Source: Paulinella micropora
Lineage: Eukaryota; Cercozoa; Imbricatea; Euglyphida
DNA: 64,000 nt
Direction: 5' to 3'
Assembly: GCA_009731375.1 (NCBI GenBank)
Contig: BJOX01000184.1
Coordinates: 15,926 to 79,925, forward strand
Translations under genes and position numbers: made by a program
Part shown: piece after piece, positions 1 to 7,302 of the stretch
Layout: the number at the start of each line of letters is the position of its first letter
Numbering within the stretch: position 1 is the stretch's first letter
Notes under the pieces: model-generated
The model's database searches: none
Seen by the model: only the letters and a program-made list of their open reading frames with translations
Told to the model about the DNA's origin: nothing

Positions 1-462
1 AACCTGCTAAGCCTCGTGGCCAATAGCTATAACCGTACGAACGGAGCCTTGTTAAGTACCCTTTGGCAATTTATGCCGCCCCTACTGGTAGACCAAACAA
101 TCTTTACGCGCTGTGTTGAGTGGTGGAACCAGAGCCTGTCCCCAGAGATGTTCCACAGGCGGACCCAGTTCTGCCAGGCCAGGCACTACTTGAGGAAATT
201 CAACATGGACCGGAGTGTCCTGTTGCAAATGCCACCGGGTGCTAGCTATCGCTTTGATTGGCTGCCCGACGAGGCCGAGTCCAAGTATGAGGAGCATTGG
301 TGGAACAACGCAGGGCGAAGAGTTCACTGGAAAGGTACAGACGGGAAGGATTGCAGCTGGCACGCCCAACTAGTTCCACCTGGCACTGGGCAGCCTCAGG
401 TAAGACAATTTCTAACGGTGCTGGTCCGGATAGCAGCGTGGTGGCACCACGATAACACTTAA
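1..462 (+). CDS. Unrecognised protein, 5' end outside window
   Basis: The frame is open from base 1 to a TAA at 460-462, so the start lies upstream of the window. The product is rich in tryptophan and other aromatics (several WW pairs) and I do not recognise a family. A strong splice signal lies inside it: a GTAAGA donor at 400 followed by TTCTAAC, a good branch-point match, with AG acceptors at 435-436, 462-463 and 477-478. The last 20 residues may therefore be intronic, and the true 3' end may be spliced to the stretch before the AATAAA at 522. The coding assignment rests on the long open frame and the downstream poly(A) signal only. Confidence 0.45.
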   Translation, partial: NLLSLVANSYNRTNGALLSTLWQFMPPLLVDQTIFTRCVEWWNQSLSPEMFHRRTQFCQARHYLRKFNMDRSVLLQMPPGASYRFDWLPDEAESKYEEHWWNNAGRRVHWKGTDGKDCSWHAQLVPPGTGQPQVRQFLTVLVRIAAWWHHDNT

Positions 463-521
463 GAAGCTGTCTATTTAAGCCTGGCTCGGTAGTAGCCAGT
501 GGCAAACGCGGTGGTGGCCAG

Positions 522-527
522 AATAAA
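522..527 (+). terminator. Poly(A) signal AATAAA
   Basis: AATAAA 60 nt after the stop of the partial + strand gene. A second AATAAA on the opposite strand (538-543) lies just beyond it, as at a convergent gene junction. Confidence 0.5.
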
Positions 528-772
528 AGCAGGGTTTTTTATTGCAAACCAGGGCCTTGGCCTGCCCACCGGCGGAACCCCGGGGGGGTGGGGACCGCGG
601 AGGATTTGACGCCACGCTGTCCGCACCCCGCCAGCACGTGGGGGCAGGCTAATCCTAGACAGCTCGCCCGCGGCGGCCGCGGCCTTGCTGCAGGCCAGGC
701 AGTGGGGCGGCGGTTCCACCGCTCTCGCACTGATCCCCAGAGAAGCGGCTAGGAGCGTGTAGAGCGCTGGCT
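528..772. other. Intergenic, nothing clear
   Basis: GC-rich spacer between convergent genes. Small open frames exist on the minus strand but have low-complexity composition and no recognisable feature. Confidence 0.4.
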
Positions 773-778
773 TTTATT
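773..778 (-). terminator. Poly(A) signal AATAAA for nuclease gene
   Basis: Reverse complement of TTTATT, 14 nt beyond the TAG stop of the nuclease-like gene. Confidence 0.55.
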
Positions 779-791
779 AGATACCCTTTCT

Positions 792-1757
792 CTACCTTTG
801 TCCGACCGCCCCGCCGGCCCGGCCGGGGTGCCCGGCCCACACCGTCCGGCAGAACTCGCGCGCGGCCCCGAGCATGGCCTCCGGCACGCACGCTACCCGC
901 ACCCCGTAGGTGCCCACGCACACCACGGCGGAGCGCGGCGGCTGCGGCTCGGCCGCCAGGTCGTACGTGAGTTTGAAGAGGGCGTGACCGAGCGCGGCCT
1001 GCACGAGGAAGCGGTTTTCCTCCGTGTCCGCCCACGTGCGCCACAGCGCGTGCGCCAGGGGCGGCGCCCGCGCCTGCTCCCCGTGCGCCCGCCCGGCGGA
1101 CTGGGCCTCCTTGAGCTCCAGCAGCCACAGGCGGCCCGCCGAACAGCGCCAGACCTGGTCTATGCTGCTGGCCACCGCCAGCGATGGGCTGTGCACCACG
1201 ACCTGCGCGGCCACGGGCAGGCCGAAGCGAGCGAACAGGAAGGAGATGGCGGTGGCCGTCAGCGGGTGCACGCGCCGCAGCTCGCGCCCGGCCAGGAGGG
1301 GCAGCCCCGTTCTGGCCCGCAGCTGCCGCGCGAACCGGGCCCGCTCGGCCGGCGGCGCGCCGTCCCACAGGCGGTAGTCCCGGGACCAGAGCGCGCCCGC
1401 CAGGGCCGGCTCGCGCGCGCCCGTCGCTATGTGCACGAGGGCGTTGAGTTGCTGATCGACCACGATGGCCTGGCCCCGCCTGTACAGGCACGACTGGGCG
1501 CGCGGGTGGCCGGCCGCCGCCGCGCGGGCCGCCCATTCGCCGAAGACGGAGGGCTCGGCCGCGCCCCGCGGTGCATGGGACCCCCCCGTGCTCCAGACGG
1601 TGTCCTGCAGCCAGGCATGCAGGCCGCGCAGCGGCCGGCCGTGGTAGTACAGCACGAAACTGGGCGGGCGCGCGCGGATGGCGTTCGACACCTGCGGCCG
1701 CCGGGGCGGGGGCAGCGACCGGCGCCCACCCTGCTCGTGGCGGGCCTCGGGCGGCAT
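792..1757 (-). CDS. PD-(D/E)XK-fold nuclease-like protein
   Basis: A 321-residue protein from ATG at 1757 to TAG at 792. The core of the PD-(D/E)XK fold is visible: an Asp in an IDQVW strand (D200), then a short turn and a strand ending ELK (E214, K216), followed by a helix with Q253 (QAALGHALFKLTY), the arrangement seen in lambda-exonuclease-like and Cas4-like nucleases. The family therefore predicts metal-dependent DNA cleavage, as in viral recombination or repair. The open frame runs further upstream to 2093 but that part is low-complexity and crosses a C-homopolymer spacer, so I chose the internal ATG. The RING gene lies upstream on the same strand and an AATAAA follows closely. The fold call comes from motif spacing and needs profile searching; the substrate cannot be told. 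Confidence 0.6.
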   Translation of the reverse strand: MPPEARHEQGGRRSLPPPRRPQVSNAIRARPPSFVLYYHGRPLRGLHAWLQDTVWSTGGSHAPRGAAEPSVFGEWAARAAAAGHPRAQSCLYRRGQAIVVDQQLNALVHIATGAREPALAGALWSRDYRLWDGAPPAERARFARQLRARTGLPLLAGRELRRVHPLTATAISFLFARFGLPVAAQVVVHSPSLAVASSIDQVWRCSAGRLWLLELKEAQSAGRAHGEQARAPPLAHALWRTWADTEENRFLVQAALGHALFKLTYDLAAEPQPPRSAVVCVGTYGVRVACVPEAMLGAAREFCRTVWAGHPGRAGGAVGQR

Positions 1758-2010
1758 TTTGGGGGCAGGAGAGGAGCTCCCCCCTCTGCACACATCCCCC
1801 AGCCCTCCCCCCGCCCGGGGGCTAGGCAGGAAGGGGGCCGCAGCGGAAAGAGAGGAGGCGCCCCCCCCCCTCTGCCATTTCCTCCGGGGGCGGGAGAAAG
1901 GCTGGGGGGCCGGCGCGGACAGGTCGGTTCGCGCCCCCCGGAGCTCCCGGCCGAAGGGGCACGGCACGAGTACCGAGTGACTAAAAACTACGGCGTGTGC
2001 TCGCTCAGTT

Positions 2011-2016
2011 TTTAAT
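2011..2016 (-). terminator. Poly(A) signal ATTAAA for RING gene
   Basis: ATTAAA on the minus strand 47 nt past the RING gene stop. Confidence 0.45.
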
Positions 2017-2062
2017 GTGGCCCACACGCTACCGACGGCGGCGACGGCGCGCTGGCCCCCGC

Positions 2063-2677
2063 CTACGACACCACTAGACGGCACACGGGGCACGAGTCCT
2101 TAGTGCGTAGCCAGGGGTCGACGCACGCCCGGTGCAGGTAATGCGCACACGGCAGCCCCCGCAGCCAGTCCCCTACGACCAAGTCTTGTAGGCAGATGGA
2201 ACACTCCTTGGGCGAGTTGGGTGCGGCGAGAAAGGCGTCCGTGAGCTGGAGCTCGGGCAGCAGCGCTAGGCCGGCCTCGGACAACCCGGTGCGCACGGGC
2301 GGCTGCTCGGTCGATCCGCTCTCCCCCAGCATGACCGTGTCCACCACCACTACACCGTTGAGCGTAGACAGCAGGATTTCGGCCAGGTCTAAGGTGCTCA
2401 GGGTGGCCAAGACGACGCTTTCAAAGTCCGGCTCGGGCGGAGGGAGAGACGCCGCCTCCGGCACCACGACGGGGCGCGCCTGACGAGGCGGTGGCTCTGG
2501 CCCGGTCGCAGTGGCCGCGGCCAGCTGTCGCAGGCCTTGTCCACGGGGGGCTGGCCGGGGAGTGGTACGTGGCTTTTTGGGCCTTGGTGCCACCGCCGAG
2601 CTCGGACGAGCGCGGTGGCTGCTAGCCGTGCCCCGGCTGCTAGCCGTGCCTTGGCTGCTAGCCGTGCCTCCCATCAT
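2063..2677 (-). CDS. RING-H2 (C3H2C3) zinc-finger protein, probable E3 ubiquitin ligase
   Basis: A 204-residue protein with a textbook RING-H2 at its extreme C-terminus: C159-x2-C162, C177, H179-x2-H182-x2-C185, C196-x2-C199, including the DPWL stretch that contacts E2 enzymes. The N-terminal part is disordered, with three copies of a GTASS unit and basic KKPRTT patches; the middle (about 110-158) has hydrophobic helices. RING-H2 proteins act as E3 ubiquitin ligases, and giant viruses use them to redirect host proteins. The start is the first of two consecutive ATGs at 2677; the frame stays open far upstream, but that part overlaps the peptidase gene on the same strand in another frame and is arginine/glycine-rich shadow sequence. 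Target unknown. Confidence 0.75.
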   Translation of the reverse strand: MMGGTASSQGTASSRGTASSHRARPSSAVAPRPKKPRTTPRPAPRGQGLRQLAAATATGPEPPPRQARPVVVPEAASLPPPEPDFESVVLATLSTLDLAEILLSTLNGVVVVDTVMLGESGSTEQPPVRTGLSEAGLALLPELQLTDAFLAAPNSPKECSICLQDLVVGDWLRGLPCAHYLHRACVDPWLRTKDSCPVCRLVVS

Positions 2678-3036
2678 GCCGGTCGTGTTCGGAGCCTCGC
2701 TGCTGACGGACTTTTGGGGGGAGGGGAGCAGGGGGCGTACAATCTCCCCTCCCCGGCACGCTCCCCGCGGTGGGAGGTCCCCCCTCCTCTTGCCCCCTCT
2801 CCGCTCCCTCCCCCCCCCCTCGCCCCCCCGCACCCAGCGCGCAGCGCCCAGTGTGTCTTTTTTTTCCTCCGGCCCGCTCGTTCGGTGCCGGGCGTGCACG
2901 CCCCACGCTCCCCCCCCCTTCCCTACACGCCCGCGGACCACGCCCCGCGCTCCTCCCTCCCCGTGCGTACGGGCGGGCGCCTGCCCGCGACGCCGGGGGG
3001 CAGGGCTGCCGCGCCGGGGCGGATTACGGGCCGCGC

Positions 3037-5844
3037 TCACGGGGCCCGCAGCACGGCCGTCTCTTGGAAGTCGTCTGCCCCGGCGTCGTCGGCCTCCGCG
3101 GGCGGCAGGAACAGCATCCGGGCGCGCGCCTCCGGCGGCAAGCACCACCGCCAGCCCAGGGCACTGCCTAAGAGCAACCACGCGTCCGAGAGGTCCTGTG
3201 CACCCTGCCTGGGCAGCCGGTCGGGCCCTTCCACCACGGCCACCGCCGCCAGCAGCAACGCGTGCGTAGTACACGAACCCTCGTCTCCTTGGAGAGTAGG
3301 CGTCTCCCGTGGGTACACGTAGCAACCCAGGCTGGCCTCGGTCAGCCCGGCCTCCGCTAGGCCTAGCAGACGGGCCAGGCGCTGCCCGTGCTGGTCCCGC
3401 AAGGCCAACCCGCGGCAGACATGCTGGAGCAGCCGGTAAGTGCCAGACCTGCTGCCGCTGGGGTCCCAAAGAGTGAGCTTCACGGCGTTGCCTGCCCGTT
3501 GTTTGCAGAGCAGGAAAGCGTGTTCGTGTGACGAGCACACGTACACCGTAAAGTCCGTTTCCGGCACTTGGGGCTCGGGACCGCTGCGGTCCCCGTAATG
3601 GTAGGTATGTGGCCAAACTCCGAACCCTAGGTGGATCGAGACGGGACAGAGCTTCCCGGGGCAGTGCCAGCCAGGGTCTAGCTCGCGCAACAAGGACAGA
3701 GCGACACAGAGGCGTCGCAGGGCCGTGTGTTCGTGGCCGCCCACGTCGGCCTGGCCGCTGTACAGGAGAGCCTCCCCCCCCGCGGAGACAATGGGGTTTA
3801 GGCGGGCGTCAAGCACGCCCAGGGCCCCTACCAGCAGGCTGCGCAGGGTCAGCACCCGTCGGTCCCGCGCCTCGTCGTCCGACCACCGCAGCTTCCTGTC
3901 CCAGCCCAGCTGCTGCCAACGGAAGCGGCACTCCGGCTCTGTCCCTTCGTGCCCTGCGCCGGCTAGCGGAACGACACGCCGGGGGGGCTTGAGCAGGTAG
4001 GGCGGCCGGCGGTCCAGGACTACCTCGGTGGACTCCCAAAACTCATAAGACTTGTTCAGGTTGGCTACCGTCTTCCGGAACGGACGCAGCCACCTCGCGA
4101 GCACGCTCCGAAACTTGGCTTCTGCTGCCTGCCGGTCAAGGACGTTCAGTGGGAGTTCGGCTGCGTAGCCTATCCGCCCATCTCGCAGGCGCAGTAACTG
4201 CAGGGGCCTGTGCGCCCATTGAGCGCAGATGTCATGCATTCTCTCGTCCAAGCACAGAGGGGCCGGCCATTCGTCCTCTACCAAAAGATCGGGCTCCTGC
4301 AGCGCAGCCCCGTCCTCGGTCAGCAGCGGCCACAGCGGCAGAGAGCGCCGGAGATGGGGATTCAGGAGTCCGTTACCGTGGAAAAAGAAGAAGTAGCGGG
4401 GTCCGGCGGGCGAGCGGGGCTGTCTCCTCACGTATTCGATCCGGGTAACTTGGATAGCCAGGGCCTGGCCTAGGGCTGACAACGGCCCCCTCCAGCCCAC
4501 CTCCCGCAGTCCATGGTCTTCGTCCGCAGCTACGTCGTCGTCGTCCGTGGCTACTTCGTCGTCCAGGTCTACGCCGAATTTGAAGCTGCTGGCACACGCG
4601 ATGGCCAGGTCGTGCTCCAGGAGTACGAGCGGCTCACCATAAGGCGAGGTCCCCCGCTCCAAGCCGTCTACCTCCGACCGCAGGACCTGGGGCCAAAAGT
4701 TGTAGGGCCGAGGCAAGGGACGGACGGCGGGGGGTGGCGCGGGCGGCAGGTTGGCGCTGGCCAGGTCGTCCGGCCCCGGGAGCTCGCCGGGGAGCCCTCG
4801 TAGCCGGCGCCCTCCCGCGCGGTGTAGCGCGAGCAGCAGGCAGTAGATCCAGATCCTGGCCGTGGAGTGCTCCTCGTCTCCACGCCCGGCCCCGAACAGA
4901 CGTTGCAGGGCTGCATAGCCGTCCGTGCCCGGTTCTGCGCTCTCAAACGGGCCGAGCCCCGGCCGGCAAAGGCGCAGCACTTCCTGGCAGACCGTGGACC
5001 AGTTCTGCAGCTCCGAGTCGCTCGGCCTCCCCGCGCCCTCCTCCCGCGCCAGGCGATAGAGTTCGTACAGCGGTTCGCCGGCCATCAGCAACTGCGGCGC
5101 GAGTTCCGTCAGCAACGGCGGCGCGAGTTCCGTAGGAGTGGGCAAGAGGGGGAGCCAGGCGGCCATCTCCTGCGCCAGCCCCTCGCGGTAGCGCTGGCGG
5201 CAGCACGGGCGCCCTGGCGGGGCTCCGAGGTGCAGCTGTTCGTAGAGCCTCTCCTCTTGCTTCTGCCGGGCCTGCCAGAGGCGTTGTCCAGACTGGCGCG
5301 TACGCCTGCCTAGCGGCTGCGTGCCCGTTGGCGGTGGTGGCCCGCCGCCGCCCTGGCTGTTCTGCCTGCGTGCGGTCTTCAGCCTCAGGTAGTAGACGCA
5401 GCGGCGGACTGCCTCGCGCTCGGCGGGCCGGTAATAATGAGTGACCAGACGGGCGCTGAGTTGAGCATAGAGCGCGTCGGGGAGCGCGGCGGGGGGGCTG
5501 CCCTCCGCTGCGCCCAGCTCGGCCCGTAGGCTCGCCACCAGTGGGTCAGTAAGCTCGTCGCCCGTCGGCAGCGAGTCTAGGCTAGCTCGCAGCGAGTCTA
5601 GGCTAGCTTGCACTGCCTGCGGGTCGTGCCGCCTGGCTTTCTTGCGTGGCTCGGCCTGCTTGTCACACTCACACGCGGCTCCGTAGGGTTTGGGCAGTAC
5701 CTTGGCCCCACGCAGAGGTAGCTGGACCTTGACCAAGACGCCTACTTGACTACCCAGAGCCGCCACGACGCGTGCAGGCACGGGGCCGTTCGCGGCCTCT
5801 TCCCAGCTGACCTCCACTTCCTGCACCCCGACGTCTGCCTGCAT
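3037..5844 (-). CDS. Large protein with C-terminal Ulp1/adenain-fold cysteine peptidase domain
   Basis: From ATG at 5844 the protein has 935 residues. The last 200 carry the ordered catalytic set of the C5/C48 peptidase fold: His775 (in SSHEHAFLL), Asp794 (in LTLWDPSG), Gln852 and Cys858 (in QGDEGSC). The Gln-x5-Cys spacing is the one seen in Ulp1 and in the processing proteases of nucleocytoplasmic viruses. It could mature capsid proteins or remove SUMO/ubiquitin-like modifiers. The first 700 residues have no family I know; they contain short duplications (two ASLDSL units, two TELAP units), an acidic patch (about 460-480) and an aromatic FFFF segment. The frame stays open upstream only to a GTG at 5970; an ATG at 5930 lies in another frame, so an upstream exon is possible. 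No poly(A) signal is obvious downstream. Confidence 0.65.
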   Translation of the reverse strand: MQADVGVQEVEVSWEEAANGPVPARVVAALGSQVGVLVKVQLPLRGAKVLPKPYGAACECDKQAEPRKKARRHDPQAVQASLDSLRASLDSLPTGDELTDPLVASLRAELGAAEGSPPAALPDALYAQLSARLVTHYYRPAEREAVRRCVYYLRLKTARRQNSQGGGGPPPPTGTQPLGRRTRQSGQRLWQARQKQEERLYEQLHLGAPPGRPCCRQRYREGLAQEMAAWLPLLPTPTELAPPLLTELAPQLLMAGEPLYELYRLAREEGAGRPSDSELQNWSTVCQEVLRLCRPGLGPFESAEPGTDGYAALQRLFGAGRGDEEHSTARIWIYCLLLALHRAGGRRLRGLPGELPGPDDLASANLPPAPPPAVRPLPRPYNFWPQVLRSEVDGLERGTSPYGEPLVLLEHDLAIACASSFKFGVDLDDEVATDDDDVAADEDHGLREVGWRGPLSALGQALAIQVTRIEYVRRQPRSPAGPRYFFFFHGNGLLNPHLRRSLPLWPLLTEDGAALQEPDLLVEDEWPAPLCLDERMHDICAQWAHRPLQLLRLRDGRIGYAAELPLNVLDRQAAEAKFRSVLARWLRPFRKTVANLNKSYEFWESTEVVLDRRPPYLLKPPRRVVPLAGAGHEGTEPECRFRWQQLGWDRKLRWSDDEARDRRVLTLRSLLVGALGVLDARLNPIVSAGGEALLYSGQADVGGHEHTALRRLCVALSLLRELDPGWHCPGKLCPVSIHLGFGVWPHTYHYGDRSGPEPQVPETDFTVYVCSSHEHAFLLCKQRAGNAVKLTLWDPSGSRSGTYRLLQHVCRGLALRDQHGQRLARLLGLAEAGLTEASLGCYVYPRETPTLQGDEGSCTTHALLLAAVAVVEGPDRLPRQGAQDLSDAWLLLGSALGWRWCLPPEARARMLFLPPAEADDAGADDFQETAVLRAP

Positions 5845-6347
5845 CCCGACGTCCGGGCTCCCTGGCCCAGCGCTCCGTGTTTTTCCTCTTCCTCGGTGGC
5901 GCCGCTGGCCTGCCTGCCGGAAGCGGTCATCTTCCCTTCCTTCCCTCCTCCCCCCCGCCGCACCCCCCACCGGCAGCGTAGGCGGGGGTCTGTGTTCCCT
6001 TCCCCTCTCCTCCTCCCCTCAGCGGGGCAGGGGACGGCGACAGGCGACGGGGGTAAGGTGCCCTGCTAGCGCTAGCAAGCTCGCCTGCCTGCGTGGACCC
6101 CGGCTGGCGTGGCCCGGCCGAAGGCGGGCCTTCTTCCCTTGAGTCCGGACCAGCCCGGCTACCACCAATACACAGGCTAGCTAGGTCGGCCACGAGTGGT
6201 CCATTTAATTATTAGCTCTGCTGGCTAAAGGCCGGAGTACAGGCCGAGAGCGCGGAAGAGAGCCAGCACGGCCGGCTGGGCCCGGCCTCGGACACGCACC
6301 CCCCCGTCCGCCCGCAACCGTGTCTCGGGGGGGAGGCGCCGGGCGGC
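5845..6347. other. Intergenic spacer with C-tracts
   Basis: Contains C-homopolymers near 5951 and 6299 and an ATTAAA on the minus strand (6204-6209) suited to the small gene ending at 6348. Open frames here are low complexity; no gene supported. Confidence 0.4.
6204..6209 (-). terminator. Poly(A) signal ATTAAA
   Basis: Minus-strand ATTAAA about 140 nt beyond the stop of the spliced gene at 6348-6952. Confidence 0.35.
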
Positions 6348-6952
6348 TTAGGCCGCAGAGCCCGCCTGGCCCCCGGGCGGTTGGCTCGGCACGCCTGGCG
6401 AGGCCGCGGCGGGTTCAGCACCGCCGGCGTTCGCCACTTCGGTCTTCCGCCGCTTGGCCGGGGGTTCACCGCTCTCGCCACCACCGCGGCTGAGCCCCCG
6501 CTGGCCGCCCGCGGGCCCCCGCAGCGCAGCCAACACTTCTTGTTGCAGGACGGTCCAGTCCAGGCCCTCGATCGGTCCGTCCCTCCGCAGGAACGCCTCG
6601 AGCCTGGCCTCAGCCTCGCCGATCACCTCCTGGCGCACCTGGTCCCAGACGACACTGCTTGCCGCGGCCGTCGTACAGCGCGCGCTCTGTTCCTCTAGGT
6701 CCTGGACCCGCGTCGGAGCCTCGGCGGCCTCCCCGGGGCTCGTCGGTCCAGCCGGCGGGGCTGGAGAGGGCAGCGCCGGGGCCACGTCCGCGCCGCCTTG
6801 GTCCTGTCACCCAGCACGTGACCAGCCAGTGCTCTCCGCCGGCCCAGCGCCCCTGGTTCTGGTTAGGGAGAGGGAGTTCTGACCTGGGCTGCCAGCACCG
6901 GCGCGCTGGCTTCTGCTGGCGCCTGGTCAGCGCCACGGGCCTGGCTCGACAT
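6348..6952 (-). CDS. Small nuclear-type protein, one 80-nt intron
   Basis: Predicted 174-residue protein from two exons, 6884-6952 and 6348-6803. The second exon has no ATG and is preceded in frame by a TGA. A GT donor at 6883 and an AG acceptor at 6804-6805 (minus strand), with a pyrimidine-rich CCCTAAC stretch inside, join it in frame to a first exon starting ATG-TCG-AGC. The product has an Ala/Pro-rich disordered N-terminus, a predicted amphipathic helical middle rich in Glu/Arg/Leu/Val, and a basic PAKRRK stretch that looks like a nuclear localisation signal. Function unknown. It lies head-to-head with the LRR gene, sharing the 350-bp spacer with the G/C palindrome. The splice model comes from sequence alone. 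Confidence 0.5.
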
Positions 6953-7090
6953 TAGACACACCACCGACGTTGGGACTAGTTTTGTGGGGGCTGGTCGGTG
7001 GGGGTACCGCCTGACGCTGGGGGGCGGGCGGCGGGGCGTTGAGCCGCGGGCAGGCCACGGGCGTCGTCGGGCAGGCACCGGACGGTCGCC

Positions 7091-7124
7091 GGGGGGGGGG
7101 GGGGGGGGCCCCCCCCCCCCCCCC
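7091..7124. repeat. Perfect G18-C16 homopolymer palindrome
   Basis: Eighteen G directly followed by sixteen C in the spacer between two divergent genes. It can form a hairpin or, on single strands, a G-quadruplex. More C-runs follow up to 7173. Confidence 0.9.
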
Positions 7125-7302
7125 GCCCCCCCCGCCCCGCCCGCGCCCCCCGCCCGCTCTCCCCCCCTCCCCTCCCGCGCCACACCGCCTGCCGTCCTGC
7201 CCGGCGCACGCGGGGCGCCGGGGGCGGCGGCCGCCCCTGGCTCTAAAGGTATTCTGGGGCGCCGGCGCTCTCCTGCTTCTCTCTCCCCCCCTGGTCAGCG
7301 GC

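Noticed and set aside
798-2015. Plus-strand frame of 405 codons over the nuclease gene
   Set aside because: Arg/Gly/Pro-rich antisense shadow with no family feature.
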